Assembly (NCBI RefSeq): GCF_036370855.1 | Contig: NC_088130.1 | Span: 67,308,941-67,372,940 of the forward strand | From: Dromaius novaehollandiae | Taxonomy: Eukaryota; Chordata; Aves; Casuariiformes; Dromaiidae | Direction of reading: 5' to 3' | DNA length: 64,000 bases | In this document: in pieces, positions 40,501-50,460 of the stretch | Position numbering within the stretch: position 1 is the first letter of the stretch | Layout: every line of letters begins with the position of its first letter | The notes under the pieces: model-generated | The model's input: the letters and a program-made list of their open reading frames with translations, nothing else | The model's database searches: none | What the model was told of the DNA's origin: nothing | Translations under genes and position numbers: made by a program

Positions 40501-42154
40501 TTGCAAAAATGAATTTTACTGGAATTAAACAACGGCTTTTGCAACATTTTCCCCCTAAAGCTGATTCTATGTCCCCACTAAGGCAATAATAATTGCTTGT
40601 GTGAAAATATGGCAAGTCTGATCTACATAACTTAGCTCATCATTTCATTTACGGGTATACCAAAGTGGACACATCATAATCAATAAGGTTTTATGAACAC
40701 ATAACAGTTGCTCCTAAGCATATATAATCATGGTACAAAGCAGATTACTTCAAATAAACCTCACCAAATCATTTTCTTCTGGGGTTCTACTGGAATTGCA
40801 GAAGATTGCAGCCAACCTATTAGCATGTTTTTCACACCACTGAATCAAGATGAGGCATTCAAGTTGTCATGTAAATGCCATCAATTTTCTCTTAAGTTCT
40901 TCACAGATACACATTCCAATAAAAGTTTTTCCAACACAGAAGGCCAAAGCTACTTTATTTTTACTGTTTCTCCATAAACACAAAATAGTTAGACTGAGCC
41001 TTAAGAAAGGAAATTAGTCCTGATATGTCAAGTACTTTGATACTCCAAAAAACTTTCCCCTAACCTCAAAATGCATTCTTGAAGGTCATAAGAAGTTTCA
41101 GTTTTTTGTTTTTTTTTTTTTAAATTGTAACAACCACGACTCATAAGCAGAAATATTGTTTCAGAGCAGTAAGCTGTAGGTGCATCTAGAAGTGCACCCA
41201 TTTAATAGGGATGGCGTTAGGGAACCCAGGAAATGCTGATACTCCACCAAAATTAATGGAAGGCATGCTTCAGAGCAGGAGAAGGGATCAAGCCATTTCT
41301 AAACAAGAGACACATGATTCTCCACACTCCCCTGCTATTTAACACTGTTATTGTACTTACATGCACATTTGGATGAAAGGTAGCCAAGAACGTCTGTTAA
41401 ATTCCTGACATGTGTCTACCGTAGTCAAGGACAATGAATATAGCTTCTGGGGCAACCTTAACTACGTAAGTCACAAACCCTACGCTTGAAGCCACAGATG
41501 CAATCCAAACCAACTCAAAAGCTCTAGTTGGTCTCCACCAAACAGTCCTGCTCCACCATTTTCTTTCTGAAAAGTCTGAAGATTATATAGGGAAGGAAGA
41601 CACTAAGGATCAAACCTACAAGCCTCCGCTCCCAACTTTGAGCCCTTTTCCCAGCCACTCATTAACAGAGAGCAGCTCACTTTTGACAAGTTTTGCAGCA
41701 AATTAGCATGCATACTGTTTCAGGTGCGTTACAAATGCAAGATATTTGTAAGAAAGAGCAACTCATGTCTTGAGGTGGTTGAAAATGACCTCTATGCTAA
41801 CCCTAAATATAAATGCAAACATATTCTGTAAACTGAGGTAGTAGAAATATAAAGCTGGAAGTTCTGGGAAAGAATGAAGATGCCTCTGGTAAAATCTGCA
41901 TTAGCAAGTAGCAAAGTAAGTAGTAAGAGCAGCTCTGAAGGCCAAAACAGTGCAGAGACAGCAGGAACATCAGGTCCTCAGTATTATGGGGATTTCACTT
42001 TGTATTAACTCTAGTCTGCTACCTAAGTTAGGTATTAGATTCTTCAAAGTTGCATGCACCTAACACCACGATATAAATCCTAAATCAAACACTTACGTTC
42101 AATTGAAAGAAGTCCCTCAAAATAAAGCTTGATCCATTTCATTACACTCTGCCC

Positions 42155-42193
<39 letters not shown>

Positions 42194-45100
42194 CACATCT
42201 CATGCCTCTCCCTACCACAGTATCACAGTTTGAGCACTAATTGCTAATTATTCTCAATACATGGATATTTTAAGGTTTGATCTCTGGCTTGATTAGGTTA
42301 CTGCGCATTTAGGAAGCACAGGAGAATGAAGCATAGATGCAAGATAACCTCTAATAAAATACTGTTAATAACTTACCTTTTTAACTAGGCTGAGTATGTT
42401 AATTGCAACCTAAAGATCACTACATCACCAACGCAGAAATTCCTTGCGTCTAGTCTGTCCATTACATTCTACCATTTTAAGTTCACCCCAGATTAACACA
42501 TGGGGTTCAAGCGAGAAGTTAAACTCCCATACCAGCTGGCACAGATAATATTATTAACATGAGTACAAAAAAAAGGTGTTTGGCAATACAGCTTTAAATG
42601 GACACATGCAAATAGCTCCCAGCGTTTTCTTCTCTACCAACCATTTAGAACCCAAGCTTTAAAATACATGCTTATATCCGCAACATGTTATAACCACAGA
42701 TTTAAATGTTATTGTTGAGAAGACTATGTCAAATAGGACATGCACCTATAAGGATTTGCTCTTTGGCATATTATCACCATCATCTCTCTCATTCCTCAGT
42801 TGTAACACAGCACCTTCACTGTATTCCCAGCATACCGGACAGCACTAGGCACAGCTTCACCTGGCCAAGAAGGCAAACACCGTCCACCCAGACTGGCAGA
42901 ATAAAGCCAGAGCAGCGACAAGACACCGATTCTGTTAGGAAAGAGAGATCTAATACATGCAAGACTGACCTCTGATTTTATATTTCAATATGGTATCTGA
43001 ACCATACTACTCACCAATTTTTGACTGTAGAACTTCAGTACTGGACGTGCAAGAGGAAAAACTAAAAGTATGGGACATATTTTCAGTATTTCTAAACCCT
43101 CATTTTCCGCTACTTTTGTTAAATTCTCCATCTCCCCATAGGATATATAGGCACACTTCCGTCTCTTCTAAAATATCTTTTTCTAAATGGCTGTGAAATT
43201 ACCAATAGCGTCACACAAATCAGTTCTGGCACAGGCATAATTGTTTGCCTATAAAGAGTTTATTTTCCATACTACATCACTACACCATAATACATTACTT
43301 AAAATTACTTCAAAAACCTTTGTCTTCTGAACTAGAGATCAGCAGCCTGTCAAGGATAGCATGCAGACTGTCCTGTTCTCTACCAAATCAGAGTCAGGAC
43401 ACCAGCAGAAACTCAGGATGAGAGAGAATCTTCTGGCTCCAAGCAGAATACAACCACATCACCTTATTTACAAGGTTTTACTTAGATTCAAACCATAGCT
43501 TCAAGCATATCTTGGCAAATTAAGAATTTGGTAGAAGTTGTAATCATTTTCTCACAGACAGCTGTCAAAACGAGCTGTAGTTCCCAGTTCCTGGGCATTA
43601 TATTCTGTTCAAAAAAATCTGTCCACATGCCATCTTTGGCCTCCAGGCTGCTGACCTCTGTTCCAAGTCCATCTTTACCTACATAATCCCTTTGGCATTC
43701 ATAGGGCTACTCCTGAGCAAAGATTATGGAAAAGGTATGAGCCATGTTTAGAAACAACCGTGAACAGCTGGTCTGGAAATTATATTTCTAAACTAAAAAA
43801 ATAAAGTGAAAGAAGTGGCACTCACCATGTCATCTCACCATCAACTCCTTAATACTCCACAAACCAATAACTTATAGCATTTAAACTACTAATTAATAGA
43901 GGCTTTATCTGAAGTAGCCTCTCCCTCTTCCAAGCTTAAGGTCTTTAAGGGTAAGCCTTACCTTGGACTTTTTTTCCACAATACCTTGAAAAGAAGTGAC
44001 TATGGTTACAACTATTTCTGAATCTTTAAGTAAATATTCACAAAAGGCACAATGTAACAACAGGTTCTCATGAATCTCTTGGTTTTCCTTCACACAGCCT
44101 TCTTACAGCTACAACCCTTTGAGTCATGGCTCCACAGAATTTTTAAAGATCCAAATGATGGCAGGGGGGGCACTAACTAATATTAAAATGATGTTTCAGC
44201 TTGAGAATAGAAACATGCTGCCCCTGCGAGCTTCTCTCAAAAACAGGATTTAAGACACAACTCTGAGTCTCTAACAGCTTACTAAAAGAAATTCAACTCT
44301 CCAAACTGCCCTAGTGTCCTTTTATAAGGCAAGTAGAGATCAGATATTACAGGAAGCTGCAATCAACATGAGAGCAGCAAACAGTACTGCCATAAAAAAA
44401 TCCTGTAGGTTAATCTATAAAGCAGCAGTTTAAGATTGCTCCTGAAGGTCAATTCATGGAAGATGAGGATAAGAAGGAAAAAAAAATCCCACCAAAAAAA
44501 AAGAAAAAAAAAGAACCCACACCACTGTTTGGCCAAAAGCAGGAAGACATTGTCAGAAATAAAACAAACAAGTTGAGTATCTGCTAGATATACCCGCCCC
44601 CTTTCCCAAAGATTTATCAGCAGTAGTAAAGGCCTTGAAGACAAAAGGCAGTCTTCTACATTTTCTTCCAAAAAATATCCAGAGGTTTCCCAAAATGGAC
44701 CACGAATTACTATCAGCTGTGTGCTGAGCAGACATTTAGACAAGCTCCAGACTAGTGGATTCCTTTCACAGGCACTCCGGTTTAGAGATAAGATGAATGG
44801 AAACATCAAAAGAGGTTTCTTCAGACTGGTATTTAACTTCCAATACCCTATAATCTCCAGCGAAGAAAGGGTAGTCCTGCAGCTGGCCTGAAACCCAGTT
44901 CCTTTTTCCTTCCATACTGCCTGTGTTACTTTTGGCAAGCAACTCAGGTGCGTATCTACATTTCAAAGGTACTTAGACACCCGGGTCCCAATAAGAGTCT
45001 ATCAATGCTCTTACACATCTAGGTAAGCGAGCACAGTGCTTCAGAAGAAGCAAATCATGTCTCTGGTTCAAGTGCCCAGAAGAGGTGCTACATAAATGAG

Positions 45101-46531
45101 TAACCTCCTCTACAAACACTGGGGTTTTAGCCACCAATGTAGCTACACAAGTTTGAAAGATGTTGGAGAGAGAGCTAGAAATGAGTCAGGACAGCAAATG
45201 AGAAAATAAGTAAACACAAACAAGAATGTTTAAAAAAAATATTTTTACAGCTTAAGGCTTCAGAAGTGTTGCTCTATTTCCCCCTCCCACCCCCCTTCCA
45301 AAATTAAGATGGGGGGAAGGCAACACAGTAATAACAGTCTGACAGAAACAACTGAGCTCCTCACTGACACCACAGTCGCTTCAACCAAAGCGGTGTTAGT
45401 CCTGGAAGAAGCCTTAAAGCCTCAGTAAAGGAAATTCTCCGGTGATTGCAGCATATTTCCTACTGCTGGTCAGACTGCTACAAGCCAGGTCAGCCATCAG
45501 ACCTCTCTCTCCACTAAAACCTATCTCACACTGGTTCATATTTAATGGGATTTTTTTTTTCCTCCTCCCCCCCCTCCATTTTGTATAAAAGCCTAGGCAG
45601 GGGGGAGGACTTCAGCGTTCACGGTGCATTCAATAGGCAGCACTCTGGCAGGCGCGGATGCTACCTAAGGACATACATTCTCCTAACAAAGATACTAACA
45701 GATCCTTCAAGAAATGGAAAGGCCTTTGAGTGGAGATTATATACATATCCGTGTGTGTATGTATGTGTATATATATATATATATAAAATAGAAATACACA
45801 GAACAGACGATGCAGTTAGCTGTTCTCGCACACACCTTAAGATATCCAAGGCCCCCCCCCCCCCCCCCTTCAGAAATCTGCCAGGGAAAGTCCACAAGCC
45901 GGACACAAAAGGCGTCCGACCAAAGACGGCCGAACAGGTCTGCAAAGAAATACCACAGTTCGCGCTCGAGAAGGGCATCTTTCGCCATCAGAAAACGGTT
46001 AATGAATAAAAAAGGCGGCGAGGAGCTGGGCAGTGCCCGCGGGCGGGCCGCACGCCGCCTCGCCGGGCACAGGCTGCCGCAGGCGGCTTCCCCCGCAGCT
46101 CGGGCCGCAACCGCCAAGCTGACTTTTAAGATGTCGGAAAAGGAAAAAATTGTATTAAATTAAAAAAATTAACGTGGAAATGGAAACCGGGCGCGCCCTC
46201 CCCCCCCGGCAGAGCCCAGCCGGGACCCCCGGGGCGAGGCGGGGAGCGCCCCGCCGCCCCGCATCCGCCGCCGGCCGAGGCCGCGCTAACGGCGGCGCCG
46301 CTCCCGCCCGCCCGCGGGAAGGCGAAGGCGGCCGCGGCGCCCCGCGTTGGTTCCGGCGGGCCGTTACGGGCTGCCGCCGCGGCCGCCCCGGCGCCGCAGG
46401 GGATGCGCGGCGGCGGCTGCCCGCGCCCCGCAGGAAGGGCCGGCGGCGGGAAGGGCCGGGCGACATCTTGGCCGCGCGCTTCGCCCGCCGCCTCGCGCCC
46501 TCCTCACCCGCAGCTCCTCGAAATCCGCCAT
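16408..46531 (-). CDS. PIAS2: PIAS2, SUMO E3 ligase (protein inhibitor of activated STAT 2), complete beta-type CDS
   Basis: PIAS2 is a nuclear SUMO E3 ligase that moves SUMO from UBC9 to transcription factors and modulates STAT and nuclear receptor signalling. Minus-strand exons, 5' to 3': 46531-46508, 37982-37508, 33759-33675, 32996-32946, 32837-32747, 28496-28362, 25600-25495, 24850-24777, 23893-23733, 23120-22987, 22532-22361, 20102-19963, 18164-18127, 16590-16408. These sum to 1869 nt, 622 residues plus TGA, against 621 for human PIASx-beta. Domains: SAP with LQVLL near 19-23; PINIT-type region with PLNIT; SP-RING with Cys362, His364, Cys367, Cys385 and Cys388; SUMO-interacting motif VDVIDLT at 467-473 followed by an acidic serine patch; Ser/Thr-rich tail ending PDIISLD. 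The frame is open through all 13 junctions. Paralogues PIAS1, 3 and 4 are excluded by the exact PIAS2-type tail and the KATNAL2 neighbour. Confidence 0.97.
18127..18164 (-). CDS. PIAS2: PIAS2 exon 13, 38-nt cassette
   Basis: Too short for ORF calling. It encodes [12 protein letters not shown] between split or in-phase junctions (acceptor tttctag, donor ACAG|gtatgt). Its length is not a multiple of three, so skipping it changes the C-terminus. Confidence 0.93.
19394..19453 (+). repeat. Direct repeat copy A
   Basis: About 60 bp in PIAS2 intron 12. It matches 20634-20693 at roughly 53 of 60 positions in the same orientation. The two copies lie on either side of PIAS2 exon 12. Confidence 0.8.
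19963..20102 (-). CDS. PIAS2: PIAS2 exon 12
   Basis: Encodes [20 protein letters not shown] onward to ISSISSDLP, residues 504-549. Acceptor aaaacag; donor CCAG|gtaggc. Isoforms of PIAS2 diverge after this exon. Confidence 0.96.
20634..20693 (+). repeat. Direct repeat copy B
   Basis: Second copy of the roughly 60-bp sequence, 1240 bases from copy A, in PIAS2 intron 11. Flanks beyond the repeat do not visibly match. Confidence 0.8.
22361..22532 (-). CDS. PIAS2: PIAS2 exon 11 (SUMO-interacting motif)
   Basis: Residues 447-502. It contains [19 protein letters not shown]: a hydrophobic SIM followed by phosphorylatable serines and acidic residues, then the basic AKRKC. Acceptor gtttag; donor AAGG|gtttgt. 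Confidence 0.97.
22871..22886. repeat. (AC)8 microsatellite
   Basis: Simple dinucleotide run in PIAS2 intron 10. Confidence 0.9.
22987..23120 (-). CDS. PIAS2: PIAS2 exon 10
   Basis: Encodes [20 protein letters not shown] onward to PQCTKIE, residues 402-445, the C-terminal support of the SP-RING. Acceptor ttttcag; donor GAAA|gtatgt. Confidence 0.96.
23733..23893 (-). CDS. PIAS2: PIAS2 exon 9 (SP-RING catalytic core)
   Basis: Residues 348-400. It carries the zinc-binding SP-RING signature CTHLQC (362-367) and CPVC (385-388), with Trp383 just before the second pair. This is the UBC9-binding E3 core. Acceptor ctgcag; donor ATGG|gtaaga. Confidence 0.97.
24777..24850 (-). CDS. PIAS2: PIAS2 exon 8 (start of SP-RING)
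   Basis: Encodes 24 codons, [20 protein letters not shown] then LMCP, residues 324-347. Acceptor ttaatag; donor CCT|gtaagt. Confidence 0.96.
25495..25600 (-). CDS. PIAS2: PIAS2 exon 7
   Basis: Encodes [20 protein letters not shown] onward to NPDHSRAL, residues 288-322, the end of the PINIT domain. Acceptor tttgtag; donor CTAA|gtaagt. Confidence 0.96.
27373..27386. repeat. Poly(C) tract
   Basis: Fourteen C residues in PIAS2 intron 6. The length may be unreliable in an assembly. Confidence 0.85.
28362..28496 (-). CDS. PIAS2: PIAS2 exon 6 (PINIT motif)
   Basis: 45 codons, [20 protein letters not shown] onward to WASEIGK. It contains PLNIT, the PIAS2 form of the PINIT signature used for nuclear retention. 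Acceptor cccatag; donor AAAG|gtaaac. Confidence 0.96.
28497..32746. other. PIAS2 intron 5 (4.2 kb)
   Basis: No gene is recognised. The ORFs present are short and lack family features. An AT-rich block near 32560-32660 with ATTA and ATTCAT-type motifs could be a regulatory element, but only comparison with other species would show it. Confidence 0.5.
32747..32837 (-). CDS. PIAS2: PIAS2 exon 5 (PINIT region)
   Basis: Encodes [20 protein letters not shown] onward to GKLFPLP, residues 213-242. The acceptor is gatatag. A second AG twelve bases in (gcctag) would lose needed residues and is not used. Donor GCCG|gtaagc. Confidence 0.95.
32946..32996 (-). CDS. PIAS2: PIAS2 exon 4 (PINIT region)
   Basis: A 51-nt exon encoding [16 protein letters not shown] with split arginine codons at both ends. 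Acceptor gtcacag; donor TAAG|gtatct. Confidence 0.95.
33675..33759 (-). CDS. PIAS2: PIAS2 exon 3 (PINIT region)
   Basis: Encodes [20 protein letters not shown] onward to REICIS, residues 168-194. Acceptor tttttcag; donor CCAG|gtgagt. Flanking codons are split. Confidence 0.96.
33760..37507. other. PIAS2 intron 2 (3.7 kb)
   Basis: No gene recognised. The longest open frame (35400-35903, plus) has no recognisable motifs and no splice or start support, so it is left unannotated. Confidence 0.5.
37508..37982 (-). CDS. PIAS2: PIAS2 exon 2 (SAP domain and linker)
   Basis: Residues 9-166, starting [19 protein letters not shown]. It carries the SAP DNA-binding fold with an LxxLL motif (LQVLL) and then a Pro/Ser-rich linker. 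Acceptor tttctag; donor CTAG|gtaagt. Confidence 0.97.
39483..39512. repeat. T19G11 homopolymer junction
   Basis: Nineteen T followed directly by eleven G in PIAS2 intron 1. Confidence 0.9.
42158..42192. repeat. T15A20 self-complementary tract
   Basis: Fifteen T followed by twenty A in PIAS2 intron 1. The halves are complementary and could form a hairpin. It may be a pair of inverted retroposon tails or plain slippage. Confidence 0.9.
45751..45786. repeat. Alternating TG/TA microsatellite
   Basis: GTGTGTGTATGTATGTGT followed by about nine TA units, near the 5' end of PIAS2 intron 1. Confidence 0.85.
46508..46531 (-). CDS. PIAS2: PIAS2 coding exon 1
   Basis: Encodes only MADFEELR. The ATG at 46531-46529 has A at -3 and G at +4, a strong context, and overlaps a YY1-like AAAATGGCGG. 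The donor is CGG|gtgagg. It sits in the CpG island, 8.5 kb from exon 2. Confidence 0.95.
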
Positions 46532-46534
46532 TTT

Positions 46535-46594
46535 CTACCCGCTGCTGCTGCCGCCGCCGCCGCCGTCGCCGGGCCCCGCCGCGGCCGCCACCAT
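46535..46594 (-). other. Upstream ORF in the PIAS2 5' leader (19 codons)
   Basis: An ATG at 46594 (A at -3, G at +4) opens a 19-codon frame, MVAAAAGPGDGGGGGSSSG. It ends in TAG only three bases before the PIAS2 ATG. It contains a GGC run and an AGC run. It is used only if transcription starts upstream of 46594, which the sequence alone does not show. Confidence 0.55.
46541..46570 (-). repeat. GGC/AGC triplet repeat in PIAS2 leader
   Basis: On the minus strand, a run of about five GGC triplets then three AGC triplets, directly before the PIAS2 start codon. It encodes the Gly and Ser runs of the upstream ORF. Confidence 0.8.
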
Positions 46595-49500
46595 CGTGCA
46601 CCCTGTGCGCGCCCCCGGCACGTGACGGCGGAGGGCGGCGCCGGCGGCGACGGGGGGGGGGGGGAGGGGGGGAGCGCGGCCCGGTCCGCCCGGCTCCGCG
46701 GGGGGCGCCCGCGCCGCCGCCTCGCCGCCCTGTGAGGGGGCCGCGCGCGACGCCACTGAAACAGCAATAAATAAAAAACTAGACGAACAAAAAACCGCCG
46801 TAAGAAGCGGGCTGAGCTCCTGCGAGTCCCCCCCCCCGGCCCCAGGGAGGCCGCTGGGCTTTCGGCACCCCGCGGCAGCCGCGTGTTCCCCCCCCCCCAA
46901 ACGGTTACACGCCTCCCCCCCCCCCCCAAAAAAAAATCACGATTGGGGGCATTTTTAGGTGCCCTTTAGCAACGAAGGGTCAGTCCAGTGTCTAATCGAC
47001 AGCACCGTACTTCTAAAGAGATCCTATCTATCACAAAAACTTCACTTAAGTGGGATTACTATATTAACAGAAAGGAAGAAAGCACAGCTGAAAGAGAGAC
47101 TCACTACTGAAGTGTATTAAATTGGAAGGCTGGACTTATGCAGCAATTTTACTGCTCTCTTACCTTCATCCACCAGCAACGCTCTCATTATTTGTATTAA
47201 TAAAAAATGAAGCAGAAAGGTCACTGGCAGTAAACTTCGGAACTGGCTAATGGGTTTCCTGCTGCAAGGGAAATGCTGAGACATTTACAGAAATATAAAC
47301 ACCGAGGTGCGGCGGAGAATAGCATTTTCAACAGCAGCCAGCGATCATTATCTAGTCACAATAATTACCCAGTCGCAATATTCGGCTGCACCAGCAACCG
47401 GGCCCTTAAACCCAACAACTGGTTGATGGCAATAGACAGCAAAGGCTGAGCCAAGCAGGCAAGCAGCCAACCCAGCTCCAGCGAGAGCCTGAGGAGACGG
47501 TGGAGAGGTCCGAAGTACTAGACACCCTTTTTCGCATTAACCAAAAGGCAGCACGTTTTGCATGACTGGCAGTTTCAGAGCGGATTAGAAATGGCCCAAG
47601 GCTGCAGTAAGCTCTGCTAGTTCTGGCAGACTGTTTTGGGGAAGAAAGAGTGAAAACAGTTCTGCCACCCCAGGGCAGGAGAGAAAGGAAGGGGCACAAC
47701 AGGACCTCTGCTAAGGCAGATAACTAGCCCTTATTTACATAAGGCTAAACACAGGACCAGCTTATAATAGCCATCACCTTGACTATTTAAGCCTAATGAT
47801 TTTATTGAACAGGCACAAACTCCTTTCGTCAGTCAAAAAATGGGAATTTGCAGTCTTTAATCCACCGCTGTGTGCTCTCTGACACATCATCTGAGGAGTT
47901 CAGCTTGGTGAACTACAACCATCAAGCGTTTCTTTTTCCCTGCAATTCAAAGCCAGACTAAAGGGGCGAGCTGCAGGTTACCTTCTCTTAGATCATTAAA
48001 GCACACATCAGCACAAAGCAGACCAAAGCTTTGTCTCTTCTTTTCTCAGCATACCCTCACACATTTCCTCCTTTAAATGCATATGGAAAAGTACCAAGGT
48101 TCAAACTCACACCAAAGCTGCATATTGCTTTTTTTCATGTACACTCACCTCTCATTTCTTAGCCACATCTGTCAGCCTTCCCATCTCTCACATCCCCAAC
48201 ATCTGCTGAGATAAGAGCAAACAAACTATAGTTTGAGGTTTTTATGCCTCATGGTCATAAGATAGTCAGAAAGTTTACCTTACTTAATAGTCTGCCCTTA
48301 TTTTCCCTTAAAGAGCTGCCTAGAGCTCTTCCTCATTACCACTGGGTTGTTTTTCCCCATTTTTCCTCATAGCCTTTCTCCTACTTGTCCCTGGGGTCAC
48401 ACACTTGAGAACAAGCGCTCCACACTTGGTCTTCTTCAAGCGCTTTCTCAAGTCCCTACTCCACAAAAGCATAGGGCACAGGCCTATCTTCTCCTATATC
48501 CCGACTGAGGGTTCTCTCAAGTTTCCTCCCTTTGAATTTTCTAGTAACTCAGATCAATTCACCACCACCCCCTTTGCTCTAGTCCTTCAAAAAAAAAAAA
48601 AAACAAAACAAAAAACAAAAAAAAAAAAAGTTTTCAAAATTCATCACAGAACAGCTCCAGACTTACACTCAAGCAATTTTCCCAGGTATCAGGCCACCTC
48701 AGCAGCTTAGTAAAGCTTCAACTCTTCCAACATTTCTCTTTCCACAAAACTTTTAAGAAACCTACCTCAAATGTCAGACATTCCTCCGGCTTCTGATGTT
48801 TCTTCTGGTGCTGCTGATATTTCTTCCACCTCCGTTTCCAGTACCTCTTCCTTCCTCTCCTCTTTCTCTCACAACCCCTCACTGCAGCTACTGAAGCACT
48901 TCCCACACCTTCCCCCTGAGTCCTCTCTGTTTTTGTATGCCCTGCGATACAAGGCTGAAAGCTGGATGCAGCACTAGCCATCAGAGGAGCAGGCAACCTG
49001 CCTTACTCCAAGGCAGCCAGTTGGCACACCCATCTGATAGCATGTCACAGCAGCAGTTGACTTGCTTTCCCAATAAGCTCTAACCAGGGTAGGGAGGGAG
49101 CCTATAGGAACCAAGCATCCTGCCCCCTAAATAGAGTTAGGCTTGTTAGGAATAAAACACAGATCTGGGCTGAGACCTTCTCTAGTAATCTTTCTAGGGC
49201 TGTGTGCAATATGTGCATACAAGCACTGACCCTCCCGTAGCTGTGTTACCTAGTGTAATATTGACATGTGAGCATCTAAATACGTTCTTCCCACAAACAC
49301 ATCCCAGAGAGTAAGAAACTCTACAGCTGCTCCCAGCATTGCAGCAATTGCAGTCATCAGCAATCACTCAACAATCTCCTCCTGTGCTCCTTAACCAGCT
49401 GGTAACAGACAACCAAATACAGATTAGCAGGGAGAGGATGAGGGGTCTGAGATGACTGAATGGGTTAAAAGTAAATTTTGTGTGTACTGTGTTTAGAGGG

Positions 49501-49799
49501 AAAATGTTATAATGCAAGCCTTAGGTTTCTCCATGGTCTTTCCTATCCTATAGCCATTTTCTTTTTCATTTAACACTAGAGAAAATGGGTGGGAAATTGT
49601 AGCATTTAATGCCCACACTCCTGTGTTAGGTCTAGAGTTCTCAAAGCATGGAAGCTTACAAATGCCCTTTGTGGGGGGATGCTCCCAGCTTCCCCCCCTC
49701 CTTCACATTTGGTGCCAGTCACAAGCAGTCTGCATTCCTGTGTTTTATAGCAAGCCCTGCGTACGGACTAAAGCTCCAAAAGGGAGGATGTCAAGACTG

Positions 49800-50460
49800 A
49801 GATAAGGCCTGCTTGAGTGCCAGGACACTGAGAAACAAAAGCCTCCTCTCACCACTGGGGCAGCATTAATCATTGTGGTCCGGACTATCTCCACCAGGAC
49901 ACTGAGAAACAAGAGCCTCCTCTCACCGCTGGGGCAGTCTTAATCATCGCAGACTAGACCACCGCTCCAAGAGTAAAGCAGTCAGTCATAGTCAGTGCTG
50001 TAGAGCACCCAAGGCAGCTAGCCTGCCATTGGGGTGTGTTCGGCCACCACCCCCACCCCACCCCATGACTGTGGGTGTGATCATCATAACAACCACGGAG
50101 TTGAACCCTGCAGCAGTGAAGAACTAGGGACTGCGACTGGCTCTACCTCCACCTTCCCCTAAGCGGTACGAATAGGTTGGCCCCGGAGGCTGTCTTGGGC
50201 TCTTTGCAGGTGACAGCAGATCTGCCAACTTGCGGATCCCCTTGGGATGGGGACACCCTCCCGCAGTAACTTCCCTGGGATTGAGCGTACGTTGGCTGCT
50301 CGGGCAACGTGTGGGTGAGATTGATTAGAACTGGAAAATAAGTATTCTAGTTGAACTAAGTTTCTGTTGATAAGAATTGTTGCTTTATACTGTTGTAACT
50401 TGTGCAGTAAATTTAGATCTTTAAAATAAGTTGTGGAGTCATGCAGTAAATCTCCTTCTC
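49800..50460. mobile_element. Probable old LTR-type retroelement remnant
   Basis: This block is more GC-rich than its flanks and contains a 74-bp tandem duplication. It ends in a T/A-rich part with ttgtaacttgtgcagtaaat and a second agtcatgcagtaaatc. The texture (GC-rich U3/R-like part then an AT-rich end) resembles avian endogenous retrovirus LTRs. I could not define ends, target-site duplication or any internal coding region. An unrelated low-copy repeat is possible. Confidence 0.4.
49820..49955 (+). repeat. Two-copy 74-bp tandem repeat
   Basis: A segment starting ccaggacactgagaaacaa occurs at 49820 and again at 49894, about 88 percent identical over some 59 bp. Both copies carry ctgggg-cag and a ttaatcat core. 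Confidence 0.85.

Larger units (their letters stand above)
37983..46507. other. PIAS2 intron 1 (8.5 kb)
   Basis: No coding sequence is recognised. It contains T19G11 at 39483-39512, T15A20 at 42158-42192, an alternating purine-pyrimidine run at about 45751-45786 and C17 at 45852-45868. A TATAAAAG at about 45584 has no supported transcript. Confidence 0.6.
46010..46760 (-). promoter_or_regulatory. PIAS2: CpG island, PIAS2 promoter and first exon
   Basis: Very GC-rich DNA dense in CpG around the PIAS2 ATG. Upstream of the ATG (higher coordinates) are a CACGTGAC E-box at 46619-46626 and G13-A-G7 runs at about 46652-46672. No TATA box is obvious, as expected for a housekeeping CpG promoter. The transcription start is not determined. 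Confidence 0.85.

Noticed and set aside
44363-44938. 191-codon minus-strand open frame in PIAS2 intron 1
   Set aside because: Low-complexity Phe/Leu-rich part comes from A-rich DNA on the plus strand. No motif, no splice support.
45584-45591. TATAAAAG as a promoter TATA box on the plus strand
   Set aside because: No downstream exon or conserved gene on that strand; it falls within PIAS2 intron 1 in simple-sequence surroundings.
46155-46929. Long open frames on both strands across the PIAS2 CpG island
   Set aside because: They are Arg/Pro/Gly/Ala-rich and arise because stop codons are rare in very GC-rich DNA. No family features; both strands and several frames are open at once. The true PIAS2 exon here is only 24 nt.
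48718-48996. Ser-rich (plus) and basic (minus) open frames in the intergenic region
   Set aside because: Both come from a cytosine/thymine-rich stretch with imperfect repeats; no conserved protein seen.
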